IMG/VR virus record: IMGVR_UViG_3300035034_001519
Location: 1 to 37,788 of that record
Length of the DNA: 37,788 nt
Direction: 5' to 3' (one strand)
From: a virus
Shown: positions 32,188-37,788 of the stretch, piece by piece
How the letters are laid out: each line of letters opens with the position of its first letter
How positions within the stretch are numbered: the stretch's first letter is position 1
The notes under the pieces: generated by a model
What the model was told of the DNA's origin: nothing
The model's database searches: none
Seen by the model: only the letters and a program-made list of their open reading frames with translations
Translations under genes and position numbers: made by a program

Positions 32188-32216
32188 TGTTAACCTAACG
32201 CGTATCGTGGTTAACA
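32188..32216 (+). promoter_or_regulatory. Inverted repeat TGTTAACC/GGTTAACA, copy 2
   Basis: TGTTAACC (32188-32195) and GGTTAACA (32209-32216) are perfect complements separated by 13 bases, 34 bases before the ATG at 32250. Its sequence matches the copy at 30603 exactly in both arms. Confidence 0.65.
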
Positions 32217-32249
32217 CTTATGTAAACTGTTGAATAACAAAAGGTTAAA

Positions 32250-32579
32250 ATGCAAAATTTAAATGTAAAAAATGGTGGTGGTGGTTGTGAGGTAGACACA
32301 CACTGCTGCCTGATGGGGATAAAACTACATGACAACACGCCCCCACTGAAAGCCCTGAAAAAGGTTTGCCATGTTCTACGTGGAACAGGGTTCCGACGGA
32401 CACGAAAACTATATGACGAGTTACTACCAACACTGGAATTAAATTATCCCTACTCTTACTTTAAAGCCCTTGTGAGAAAACTTGTGATGGACCGGGGATA
32501 TATAACAGGATGGGGACCATGGATAGCGTTAACCAGAAGGGGAAAGGCGTGGGCTGAGGGGAGGGTGTTCCATGAGTAA
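32250..32579 (+). CDS. Possible small winged-helix protein
   Basis: A 109-residue protein. Residues about 40-105 (LRGTGFRRTRKLYDELL, ALVRKLVMDRGYIT, IALTRRGKAWAEG) are compatible with a winged helix; ALTRRGKAWAEG resembles the wing and final helix of such proteins. The N-terminus is Gly/Cys-rich. It overlaps the next gene by 8 bases. With an operator in front, a regulator is conceivable, but the call is tentative. Confidence 0.45.
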   Translation: MQNLNVKNGGGGCEVDTHCCLMGIKLHDNTPPLKALKKVCHVLRGTGFRRTRKLYDELLPTLELNYPYSYFKALVRKLVMDRGYITGWGPWIALTRRGKAWAEGRVFHE

Positions 32580-33108
32580 GACCTTTGTAACAGCAGACAC
32601 ACACTTCGGTCATAAGAATATCCTGAAGTATGATAATGCTCCATTCAAATCTATAGAGGAAAGGGATAACACAATCATAATGAACTGGAACAGCATTGTT
32701 GCAGCGGGTGATACAGTATGGCACCTAGGTGACTTCGCCCTCTCCGGTAACGGGTATGCCCAGCGTGTGATGGATGCCTTAAACGGTACGATTCATCTGG
32801 TGGTTGGTAACCATGAAAGGACAGTACTAAACACGCCCCCACTAAGGGCACGGTTTCAGTCCATTTCCAGTTATAAGGAAGTATGGTTGAATAAGCAGAT
32901 GTTCGTACTATGCCACTACCCCATACACGAGTGGAACAGGGGTCACAGGGGCTCTATGCACCTACACGGACACACACACCGCAGGGATACCTATGCTAGT
33001 GGATTACGACGCCTGAATGTTGGTATTATGAATCATGGTTTTAAGCCCTTAAATATGGAGGGCGTTAAATCGAAACTGGAGAGATTCCCATTCATAGAGC
33101 ATCATTAG
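32572..33108 (+). CDS. Calcineurin-like metallophosphoesterase (single-domain)
   Basis: A 178-residue phosphoesterase. DTHFGH (9-14), HLGDFAL (51-57), VVGNHER (77-83), CHYP (114-117) and LHGHTH (131-136) are all the metal-binding blocks in order. Such compact members (YfcE-like or 2',3'-cyclic nucleotide phosphodiesterase-like) are frequent in phages. It ends in TAG. It is distinct from the larger enzyme at 10476. Confidence 0.88.
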   Translation: MSKTFVTADTHFGHKNILKYDNAPFKSIEERDNTIIMNWNSIVAAGDTVWHLGDFALSGNGYAQRVMDALNGTIHLVVGNHERTVLNTPPLRARFQSISSYKEVWLNKQMFVLCHYPIHEWNRGHRGSMHLHGHTHRRDTYASGLRRLNVGIMNHGFKPLNMEGVKSKLERFPFIEHH

Positions 33109-33254
33109 GCACAGGGAGATTATATTCCGGGCTTTATCTGGAGCACTGCAGGGTTTGCGAGCATGCAAAGGCTGAGCGGGAATCGACAGAGATAGGCTTC
33201 TGCCTGGTTTTTGTGCTGGTGCTACTTGCCGTGAACTCAAACTAGGAACTCGTT

Positions 33255-33278
33255 AACTTACTAACTTACTAACTTACT
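33255..33278 (+). repeat. AACTTACT tandem repeat
   Basis: Three exact tandem copies of AACTTACT (33255-33278), followed after two bases by TAACTTAAATT and the ATG at 33292. This repeat marks the edge where the base composition changes. The gap 33109-33291 otherwise contains no convincing gene. Confidence 0.75.
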
Positions 33279-33291
33279 ACTAACTTAAATT

Positions 33292-33651
33292 ATGCATACA
33301 CCATATAACAAAAGACAAACAGGGCGCGCCACACGCATGATGCACCACGCCTGGGAACTAACCAGGCAACACCAGGCCATTGCACTTATGGTCGGTAGTC
33401 GGCTGGAGCTGGAACGTATTCGACGCAATATAATTGATCACTATGGTGAGGGGTGCGCGCGCAGGATTATGTTCCTGGCGGCGAGCCCCCAGCGCTGGGA
33501 GCAGATCAATCTGGAGACAATGCAATTTGTTTTAAAAGGCTGGACGGCTATTCCCGTTGTGATTGATCACAACGCACTGGAGCAACGCTTCGCCGCACTC
33601 TACCGCGCGATGTGCATGTACGATGCACCGCTAGCCCCCACACCGCAATGA
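33292..33651 (+). CDS. Unknown protein opening the G+C-rich cassette
   Basis: A 119-residue protein. RQTGRATRMMHHAWELTRQH (8-27) and later VVIDHNALEQRFAALYR look like a degenerate P-loop NTPase-like phage domain (RQTGRTTRM...), but no clear Walker A Lys is visible. Base composition is visibly higher in G and C than in the preceding genes. The function is unknown. Confidence 0.55.
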   Translation: MHTPYNKRQTGRATRMMHHAWELTRQHQAIALMVGSRLELERIRRNIIDHYGEGCARRIMFLAASPQRWEQINLETMQFVLKGWTAIPVVIDHNALEQRFAALYRAMCMYDAPLAPTPQ

Positions 33652-33968
33652 CCGTAGATCCTAGAGAGCTGGTCGCGGCCTTCATCGACGGGCAAAAGAC
33701 CGGTCTGCAGTGGACAGAACCCCACCTCCCCGGTGGCCCCTACCAGGACCATACTAACCCGGATAGTCTGGAACAACACGCGCTCTGGCAGGCTGGCTTT
33801 AAGTCTGGTTCGGAGCTGCAGCAGCGCACCAGAACACCACTCATGTATGAGAGCGTCGAGGCATTCGAGGAGATAGTGGGCTACCGCGTAAACGAAGTAT
33901 TCCGGGACGGTTGGCGTATGGCACGCACACCAGCCCCTAACCGAGAACAAACCAAGCAGCCGTGCTAA
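33648..33968 (+). CDS. Unknown acidic/aromatic protein
   Basis: A 106-residue protein starting MTVDPRELVAAFIDG at an ATG overlapping the previous stop (ATGA). Contains HALWQAGFKSGSELQ and GYRVNEVFRDGWRMAR. No family recognised. It is in the G+C-rich run and co-translated with the gene before it. Confidence 0.6.
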   Translation: MTVDPRELVAAFIDGQKTGLQWTEPHLPGGPYQDHTNPDSLEQHALWQAGFKSGSELQQRTRTPLMYESVEAFEEIVGYRVNEVFRDGWRMARTPAPNREQTKQPC

Positions 33969-33985
33969 CTCAACCACAATCTACG

Positions 33986-34489
33986 ATGAATAAAACACAA
34001 TTCCTACTATCGAAACTGGCCGAGGAGTGTGCCGAGGTGGCTAAAGTCGCACTCAAGGCACAACAAATGGGCCTACAAAACCAGCCCGAGGGGCGTGCCA
34101 CAACCAACCTGGAAGAGCTCTGTCTAGAAATCAACGACATCATGGCGCACGTGGTGATGCTCAACATGCACAGTGGGCTCGGTTTCCTCGGGAACGCCAC
34201 CAAACAGCGTGAAAAAATGGAGCGAGTAGAGCGCATCTACAAGCAACATCATGACCCAGTCACGCAGCCTCCCCTCAACGATTGCAGCCTACTGGGAAAG
34301 TTTGTTAGTGCACGGGCGGTCACCGATACACCTGGCCGCGTACGGCAGGGATGGGTCATAACGCTCGACCCTCTTATCATAGTGGAGCAGAGCGGAGCGC
34401 TTTACAAGTGCCTTGACACACCCGGTGTGATACAGAACCCGCCGAATATGTCGGCCGATGCACGCCGAACTATCAACAGACGCGACTAA
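33986..34489 (+). CDS. MazG-like NTP pyrophosphohydrolase
   Basis: A 167-residue protein. Residues 5-60 include KLAEECAEVAK (10-20) and LEINDIMAHVVML (47-59), the EExxE and ExxD helices that bind Mg in all-alpha MazG-type NTP pyrophosphohydrolases. They cleave (d)NTPs to NMP and pyrophosphate. The C-terminal ~80 residues are a separate unknown region. An ATG at 33962 is an alternative start. In this cassette it sits upstream of ThyX, paralleling the first cassette. Confidence 0.7.
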   Translation: MNKTQFLLSKLAEECAEVAKVALKAQQMGLQNQPEGRATTNLEELCLEINDIMAHVVMLNMHSGLGFLGNATKQREKMERVERIYKQHHDPVTQPPLNDCSLLGKFVSARAVTDTPGRVRQGWVITLDPLIIVEQSGALYKCLDTPGVIQNPPNMSADARRTINRRD

Positions 34490-34518
34490 CATTAATCTAT
34501 CACTAACCCATAATAACC

Positions 34519-34887
34519 ATGGCCATAGCCTATACAATCAAGCCGGGGTACAACCCCAACCACAGCCTCGAAAAGGTCGGCGAGAGATTACACGCTACCG
34601 TGGAGGAAATACGGCAGCAACCCAGTATGATAGCGCAAGAGGTCCTGCGCTGCAGCGAGCTCTTTAAGCTCGCAGACCTGGATGCCTACTGCGCTTGCTA
34701 TCTCCCCAGCATAGATAACTGCACCATCAAGTGCGTCGGAACCGGGGAGACAGCCTGCGTACTTCAGTTTGCCAGCGGCGGCGGGCTTGCGAGGACCATC
34801 AAGGAACACTGTCGCAGGGCGTTTGTGCGTATCGTCATAAACGAGATGCACCGTCATGAGATGGAAGTAAGCCTGGAAGTAACGTGA
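34519..34887 (+). CDS. Unknown small protein of the G+C-rich cassette
   Basis: A 122-residue protein (MAIAYTIKPGYNPNHSLEK) with no named family. Several Cys residues (CACYLPSIDNCTIKC) might bind metal or be incidental. Overlaps the next GTG by four bases. Confidence 0.55.
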   Translation: MAIAYTIKPGYNPNHSLEKVGERLHATVEEIRQQPSMIAQEVLRCSELFKLADLDAYCACYLPSIDNCTIKCVGTGETACVLQFASGGGLARTIKEHCRRAFVRIVINEMHRHEMEVSLEVT

Positions 34888-35156
34888 GTGCCATACAGGG
34901 AAGACTTCTCGTGCGAGAGGGCCATGTTCAGGGACTGTTCATACCAACAAAAGATCACACGTTAAAACCCGGTCTGTACAGCGTGACCGCCATACCTGCT
35001 CTTGACCTGGAACCACAACTGCGGTTCATTGGTGAGCCTGCAATGCCGACGCCCCAACTAGGCGCCCGCGCGCCCTCGGAGTTGGCGCATGAAGTTCAAG
35101 CACTAACAACCGCCGAGGAGTACCGGCAACTGCTTGCCTCTGAAGAGCCCACTTGA
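34884..35156 (+). CDS. Unknown small protein, GTG start
   Basis: A 90-residue protein starting GTG (MSAIQGRLLVREGHV) by GTGA overlap. Strand-like N-terminal half and an acidic helical end (HEVQALTTAEEYRQLLASEE). No family recognised. Confidence 0.5.
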   Translation: MSAIQGRLLVREGHVQGLFIPTKDHTLKPGLYSVTAIPALDLEPQLRFIGEPAMPTPQLGARAPSELAHEVQALTTAEEYRQLLASEEPT

Positions 35157-35159
35157 CCT

Positions 35160-36125
35160 ATGGAGAAAAGTCCATTCGCAGAGGAGCGTGACCGCTCCCT
35201 GAAGTTTATAGGCTCGATAGGTGAGGAAGTGCCCCGGCTACAGGGCCTAGCAGAATTCTACCGAATAGACCGGGATGCCTGGAGGGACCTCTACCGGAGG
35301 CAACGCGGTGGTGAGGCATACCGCGAACTTCAGGAGGAGGTGGTCGCACTCCGAAACAAAACGCGAGCCCGGCCCGGCAACTGTGACAACCGAGCACACG
35401 GTAACGCGGGTGCTGAGCTACCCTTGACAACCCCCAACCAACCAATGACCGACCAAATAATCAACATTCACGACCACGGCTTCGTCCGTTTGATCGACAC
35501 CATGGGCACCGACGTGCGCATAGTAGAGGCCGCACGTCTCTCCTACCGTAGTCCCAGCAAGGGTGAGGAGGCAGATAAAAAGCTGCTTCGCTATCTGTTT
35601 AAAAATAAGCACACATCTCCTTTCGAAATGTGTAAGATTACGTTCAACATCAAAATGCCAATCTTTGTGATGCGTCAGTTCGTGAGGCACCGGATGCAAA
35701 ACCTTAATGAGGTGAGCGCCCGGTATACCGAACTCCCTAGCGAGTTTTACCTTCCGGAGCAGTGGCGCGTGCAGGATACGAAGAATAAGCAGAGCAGCAT
35801 GACGGCATCCGATGTAGAGGAAGATTGGCATATCCGGCAATCAAAGCACGCAGAACGTATTTACGATCTGGCTTACCAAACCTACCAAACAATGCTCAAA
35901 GAAGGAGTGGCTCGGGAGATGGCTCGTATTGTACTGCCGGTTGGTATCTACACCGAGATTTACTCCGCCTGGGACCTGAGTAACCTTCTCAAGTTTTTTG
36001 CCTTGCGGGACGACTCGCATGCGCAGGCAGAAATCCAGGATTATGCTAGAGCGATGAAATCGTTTACCGCAGAGCGGTTTCCCTGGGTCATGGAGGTGTA
36101 CGAGGAGAGCAGAAATGCCGGATAA
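35160..36125 (+). CDS. thyX: FAD-dependent thymidylate synthase ThyX, second copy, with N-terminal extension
   Basis: The frame is 321 codons. From ATG 35445 (Met96) comes a normal 226-residue ThyX: VRIVEAARLSYRSPS, then QFVRHRMQNLNEVSARY with the canonical RHR-X7-S (81-91 in the short form), and a C-terminal RDDSHAQAEIQDYA. The preceding 95 in-frame residues (MEKSPFAEERDRSLKF) have no similarity to ThyX. They may be an extra domain, or a separate upstream gene running into ThyX without a stop. The annotation keeps the long frame but the internal start is plausible. It overlaps the DUF3310 copy by 11 bases. Confidence 0.85.
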   Translation: MEKSPFAEERDRSLKFIGSIGEEVPRLQGLAEFYRIDRDAWRDLYRRQRGGEAYRELQEEVVALRNKTRARPGNCDNRAHGNAGAELPLTTPNQPMTDQIINIHDHGFVRLIDTMGTDVRIVEAARLSYRSPSKGEEADKKLLRYLFKNKHTSPFEMCKITFNIKMPIFVMRQFVRHRMQNLNEVSARYTELPSEFYLPEQWRVQDTKNKQSSMTASDVEEDWHIRQSKHAERIYDLAYQTYQTMLKEGVAREMARIVLPVGIYTEIYSAWDLSNLLKFFALRDDSHAQAEIQDYARAMKSFTAERFPWVMEVYEESRNAG

Positions 36126-36483
36126 CCCAATGAGCGAGCAAGCTGAGGCGGTCGACCGCAACATACGCTCGTTACTTGATGCGTGGACGCGCCGTGAAAA
36201 CCTTCTAGAACACATAACCAAACCTATGGACAAAGATACTACAGAACAACCACAGATCGATAACGTAAATCACCCCCCACACTATAATGACCATCCCTCC
36301 GGAGTGGAGTGCATCACCATTGTGCGACATATGCCCTTCAATGTGGGTAACGTGATCAAGTACCTCTGGCGTGCCGGTAAGAAAGATCACGCACGAGAGT
36401 TGGAGGACCTGCAAAAGGCTCGGTTTTATCTTGAGGATGAGATCGAGCGTGTAGAGCAGCGTCTGGGGGAGAGCTCGAAATGA
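36115..36483 (+). CDS. DUF3310 protein, second copy
   Basis: A 122-residue protein with NHPPHYNDHPSGVECITIVR and FNVGNVIKYLWRAGKKDHA, the DUF3310 block. Compared with the copy at 26295 it has about 45 extra residues before this block and differs at many positions, so the two are paralogues, not a recent duplication. Start 36115 or 36130 (MSEQAEAVDR). It follows ThyX directly. Confidence 0.85.
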   Translation: MPDNPMSEQAEAVDRNIRSLLDAWTRRENLLEHITKPMDKDTTEQPQIDNVNHPPHYNDHPSGVECITIVRHMPFNVGNVIKYLWRAGKKDHARELEDLQKARFYLEDEIERVEQRLGESSK

Positions 36484-36899
36484 GTGAACCACTCGTACCA
36501 GACTACCCTGAGGGTGAGGCACCACGTACACTACAGGACTTCTTCACGATCGCCTGGAGATGGGCCAACCTGCCCGAGTTCCGGCGGTGTGTGCGGTATA
36601 ATACGACTAGTGGTATTAAACAGTGCTGCTACCGCAGTGAGGATGGTCGCAATGCCTGCCTGATCGGTGCCGCGATACCTGACTCACGATACTCGGATAA
36701 CCTAGAGAATACTTTTGCGCTGAGAACAGAAGTGATGATGGCGCTCGGCATTGCGTTCGATGCAGAGTCCGACCAAGGGCTGCGTTTTCTGGGAGACCTG
36801 CAGCGCTGTCACGATAGTGCAATTGACGCGCGCACGGTGCGCGCGAACCTACGTAAATTTGCCGGTGAGCATGGCTTAGGTTTCCCACGCGCTGCCTAA
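36480..36899 (+). CDS. Unknown protein ending the G+C-rich cassette
   Basis: A 139-residue protein. RNACLIGAAIPDSRYSDNLE resembles a short motif (CAIGxLIPD) seen in several phage and bacterial hypothetical proteins. Overlaps DUF3310 by 4 bases. Contains CVRYNTTSGIKQCCYRSEDG; Cys could bind metal. Function unknown. Confidence 0.6.
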   Translation: MSEPLVPDYPEGEAPRTLQDFFTIAWRWANLPEFRRCVRYNTTSGIKQCCYRSEDGRNACLIGAAIPDSRYSDNLENTFALRTEVMMALGIAFDAESDQGLRFLGDLQRCHDSAIDARTVRANLRKFAGEHGLGFPRAA

Positions 36900-36993
36900 A
36901 TCAAAGAGCAGCCAATAAACTATGCACGCATCAAAAAATAACACCGGTACTCTTGCTGGGACGCGCAGTTAGTCCCGAACAAACTGAAAAATT

Positions 36994-37215
36994 ATGAAAA
37001 ACGAAATCAACACTCACACCAATCCAAATGGCGAAAAGTACTTCTCAAAGGTAGGCGAAAACGGAGAAATTATCTACTCTTTCTCTGAGAACTTCGAGGA
37101 CACTTGGAGTCAAGAGGACGAAGACATTTACGGAGCGTCAATGATGACGGGGCTGCGGCAATCGCCGAAATCAAAAAGGCATAATACGAACCAACCAACA
37201 AAAACAATACCATGA
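36994..37215 (+). CDS. Small acidic protein with a probable frameshift
   Basis: A 73-residue ORF. The first 48 residues (GENGEIIYSFSENFEDTW) look natural and acidic. From about 37138 the annotated frame becomes basic and unusual (TGLRQSPKSKRHNTNQ), whereas the -1 frame gives NDDGAAAIAEIKKA and a TAA at 37182-37184. A single-base change or a programmed slip would restore the acidic C-terminus. A GGGAC/GTCCC pair lies upstream in the 36900-36993 gap. Confidence 0.5.
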   Translation: MKNEINTHTNPNGEKYFSKVGENGEIIYSFSENFEDTWSQEDEDIYGASMMTGLRQSPKSKRHNTNQPTKTIP

Positions 37216-37319
37216 ATAAAAACACAGAAATCAGCAACGGAGCCGCCGCCCTTGGACGTAAGTGCGGCTCGGCGTCGTCTTCTGCGTTTTGTTCTCCCTC
37301 TTCCGAATCACCGATATGA
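37212..37319 (+). CDS. Small Ser/Ala-rich ORF
   Basis: A 35-residue ORF (MNKNTEISNGAAALGRK) beginning with ATGA overlap and ending with TGA that overlaps the next ATG. AAALGRKCGSAS is similar to short Lys/Gly-rich phage proteins, but the protein is too short to classify. Confidence 0.35.
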   Translation: MNKNTEISNGAAALGRKCGSASSSAFCSPSSESPI

Positions 37320-37540
37320 CACCGAAAATTACCAACGCAATCAACGCTCTTGTGGACGCACTCCGCGAGGAATCACCCGAGCAAATGACGATGGCTAGTC
37401 CGCCATGTTCTCGGTGTGAGGGTAAGGGTTGGTCGTGGGAATACGCGCATCCATTTTATGGGTGTGAAATGAAGTGGCGGCGATGCCACTGCCCGAAAAG
37501 GGAAACTGAAACTAAACCGAAAGGAAAACCAAATGAGTGA
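37316..37540 (+). CDS. Small Cys-rich (zinc-finger-like) protein
   Basis: A 74-residue protein starting MTPKITNAINALVDAL at an ATGA overlap. CSRCEGKGWSWEY followed by GCEMKWRRCHC has the CxxCxGxG beginning of DnaJ-type zinc fingers. The basic tail is KRETETKPKGKP. Function unknown. Confidence 0.55.
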   Translation: MTPKITNAINALVDALREESPEQMTMASPPCSRCEGKGWSWEYAHPFYGCEMKWRRCHCPKRETETKPKGKPNE

Positions 37541-37691
37541 AGATAAGATGGGCGACTTTTTTTGTATCGCGGCGACAACTAGCGGACGTGTGAGAATAGG
37601 ATTTGAGGGCGGAGCTAAACTCGCAAGAGAGATTGCCCGACGATGGAATTATTTTGAGGAGAACGGTTCGGATCACCCACGCGGAGGATAA
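37533..37691 (+). CDS. Small unknown protein
   Basis: A 52-residue ORF (MSEDKMGDFFCIAATTSGRV) to TAA, overlapping the previous stop by 8 bases. ARLAREIARRW-like helix (KLAREIARRWNYFEENG) in the C-terminal half. No family recognised. Confidence 0.45.
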   Translation: MSEDKMGDFFCIAATTSGRVRIGFEGGAKLAREIARRWNYFEENGSDHPRGG

Positions 37692-37693
37692 TC

Positions 37694-37788
37694 ATGAGCA
37701 ATCCAAAATCAACTCCGCCCGCGTTGGGTGTGGCCGATGGTTATGCTCTGATCTTGCCGAAGCTGCAAACCGTGGCACGAGAGCACGG
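37694..37788 (+). CDS. N-terminus of a gene running off the window (partial)
   Basis: ATG at 37694 opens MSNPKSTPPALGVADGYALI and stays open to the window end (31 codons). Two bases separate it from the previous stop. The peptide is too short to identify. Confidence 0.4.
   Translation, partial: MSNPKSTPPALGVADGYALILPKLQTVAREH

Noticed and set aside
33109-33240. Readthrough of TAG at 33106 to extend the phosphoesterase
   Set aside because: The phosphoesterase is complete without it, and the extension has no family-like sequence and meets another TAG after about 30 codons.
1-37788. Genome-wide recoding of TAG
   Set aside because: Only recQ and perhaps the 31574 ORF run through TAG; several genes (19988, 31166, 32113, 33106) use TAG as an ordinary stop. 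That does not look like a recoded code, so only local readthrough is proposed.
1-37788. tRNA genes or a CRISPR array
   Set aside because: No cloverleaf with a T-arm GTTCRA sequence and no regularly spaced repeats were found by eye in the gaps; a tRNA scan would settle it.

Overview
The window is a contiguous stretch of a large, lytic-looking double-stranded DNA phage genome (or a phage-like metagenomic contig). Nearly every base is coding, all supported genes lie on the + strand, genes overlap by a few bases (ATGA and TAATG junctions), and the gene set is phage-typical: PIF1-like helicase, RecA/UvsX-like recombinase, RecQ helicase, a split RNA polymerase beta-like subunit, a portal protein, ATP-dependent DNA ligase, two ThyX thymidylate synthases and many small unknown genes. 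No rRNA, tRNA, CRISPR array or insertion sequence was recognised. Most starts lack a clear Shine-Dalgarno sequence and are preceded by A/T-rich bases. This would suit a Bacteroidota-type host, but that is only an inference.

Layout. 1-8300 is a recombination and replication block: tail of an upstream gene, PIF1-like helicase, an unknown, a candidate ssDNA-binding protein, RecA-like recombinase, two unknowns, RecQ helicase interrupted by one in-frame TAG, then a zinc-ribbon protein and a small membrane protein. 8300-12650 holds a protein resembling the N-terminal half of the bacterial RNA polymerase beta subunit and a metallophosphoesterase with small neighbours. 12640-19000 is a virion block: a Cro/CI-like DNA-binding protein, two small proteins, the portal, and four proteins after it, three of them with glycine-rich hydrophobic segments. 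19000-25330 is a DNA repair and nucleic acid block: PD-(D/E)XK nuclease, DNA ligase, UV endonuclease, macrodomain, a hidden 44-residue ORF, HhH-GPD glycosylase, metallo-beta-lactamase-fold protein and a possible methyltransferase. 25330-30120 is nucleotide metabolism: MazG-like protein, 5'(3')-deoxyribonucleotidase, DUF3310 protein, ThyX, plus unknowns.

30120-33290 is a looser region with terminators, a repeated TGTTAACC/GGTTAACA inverted repeat, small genes and a structured GC-rich patch. 33290-36900 has visibly higher G+C and carries a second MazG-like protein, a second ThyX and a second DUF3310 protein, so it looks like a separately acquired nucleotide-metabolism cassette. 36990 to the end is a train of very small overlapping ORFs, one of which appears frameshifted.

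Together the genes describe a phage that brings its own recombination-dependent replication, repair and thymidylate supply, and probably part of its own transcription machinery. The observations most worth checking are the amber codon inside recQ, the split RNA polymerase subunit, the paired GTTAAC operators, the near-leaderless promoters and the second nucleotide cassette.
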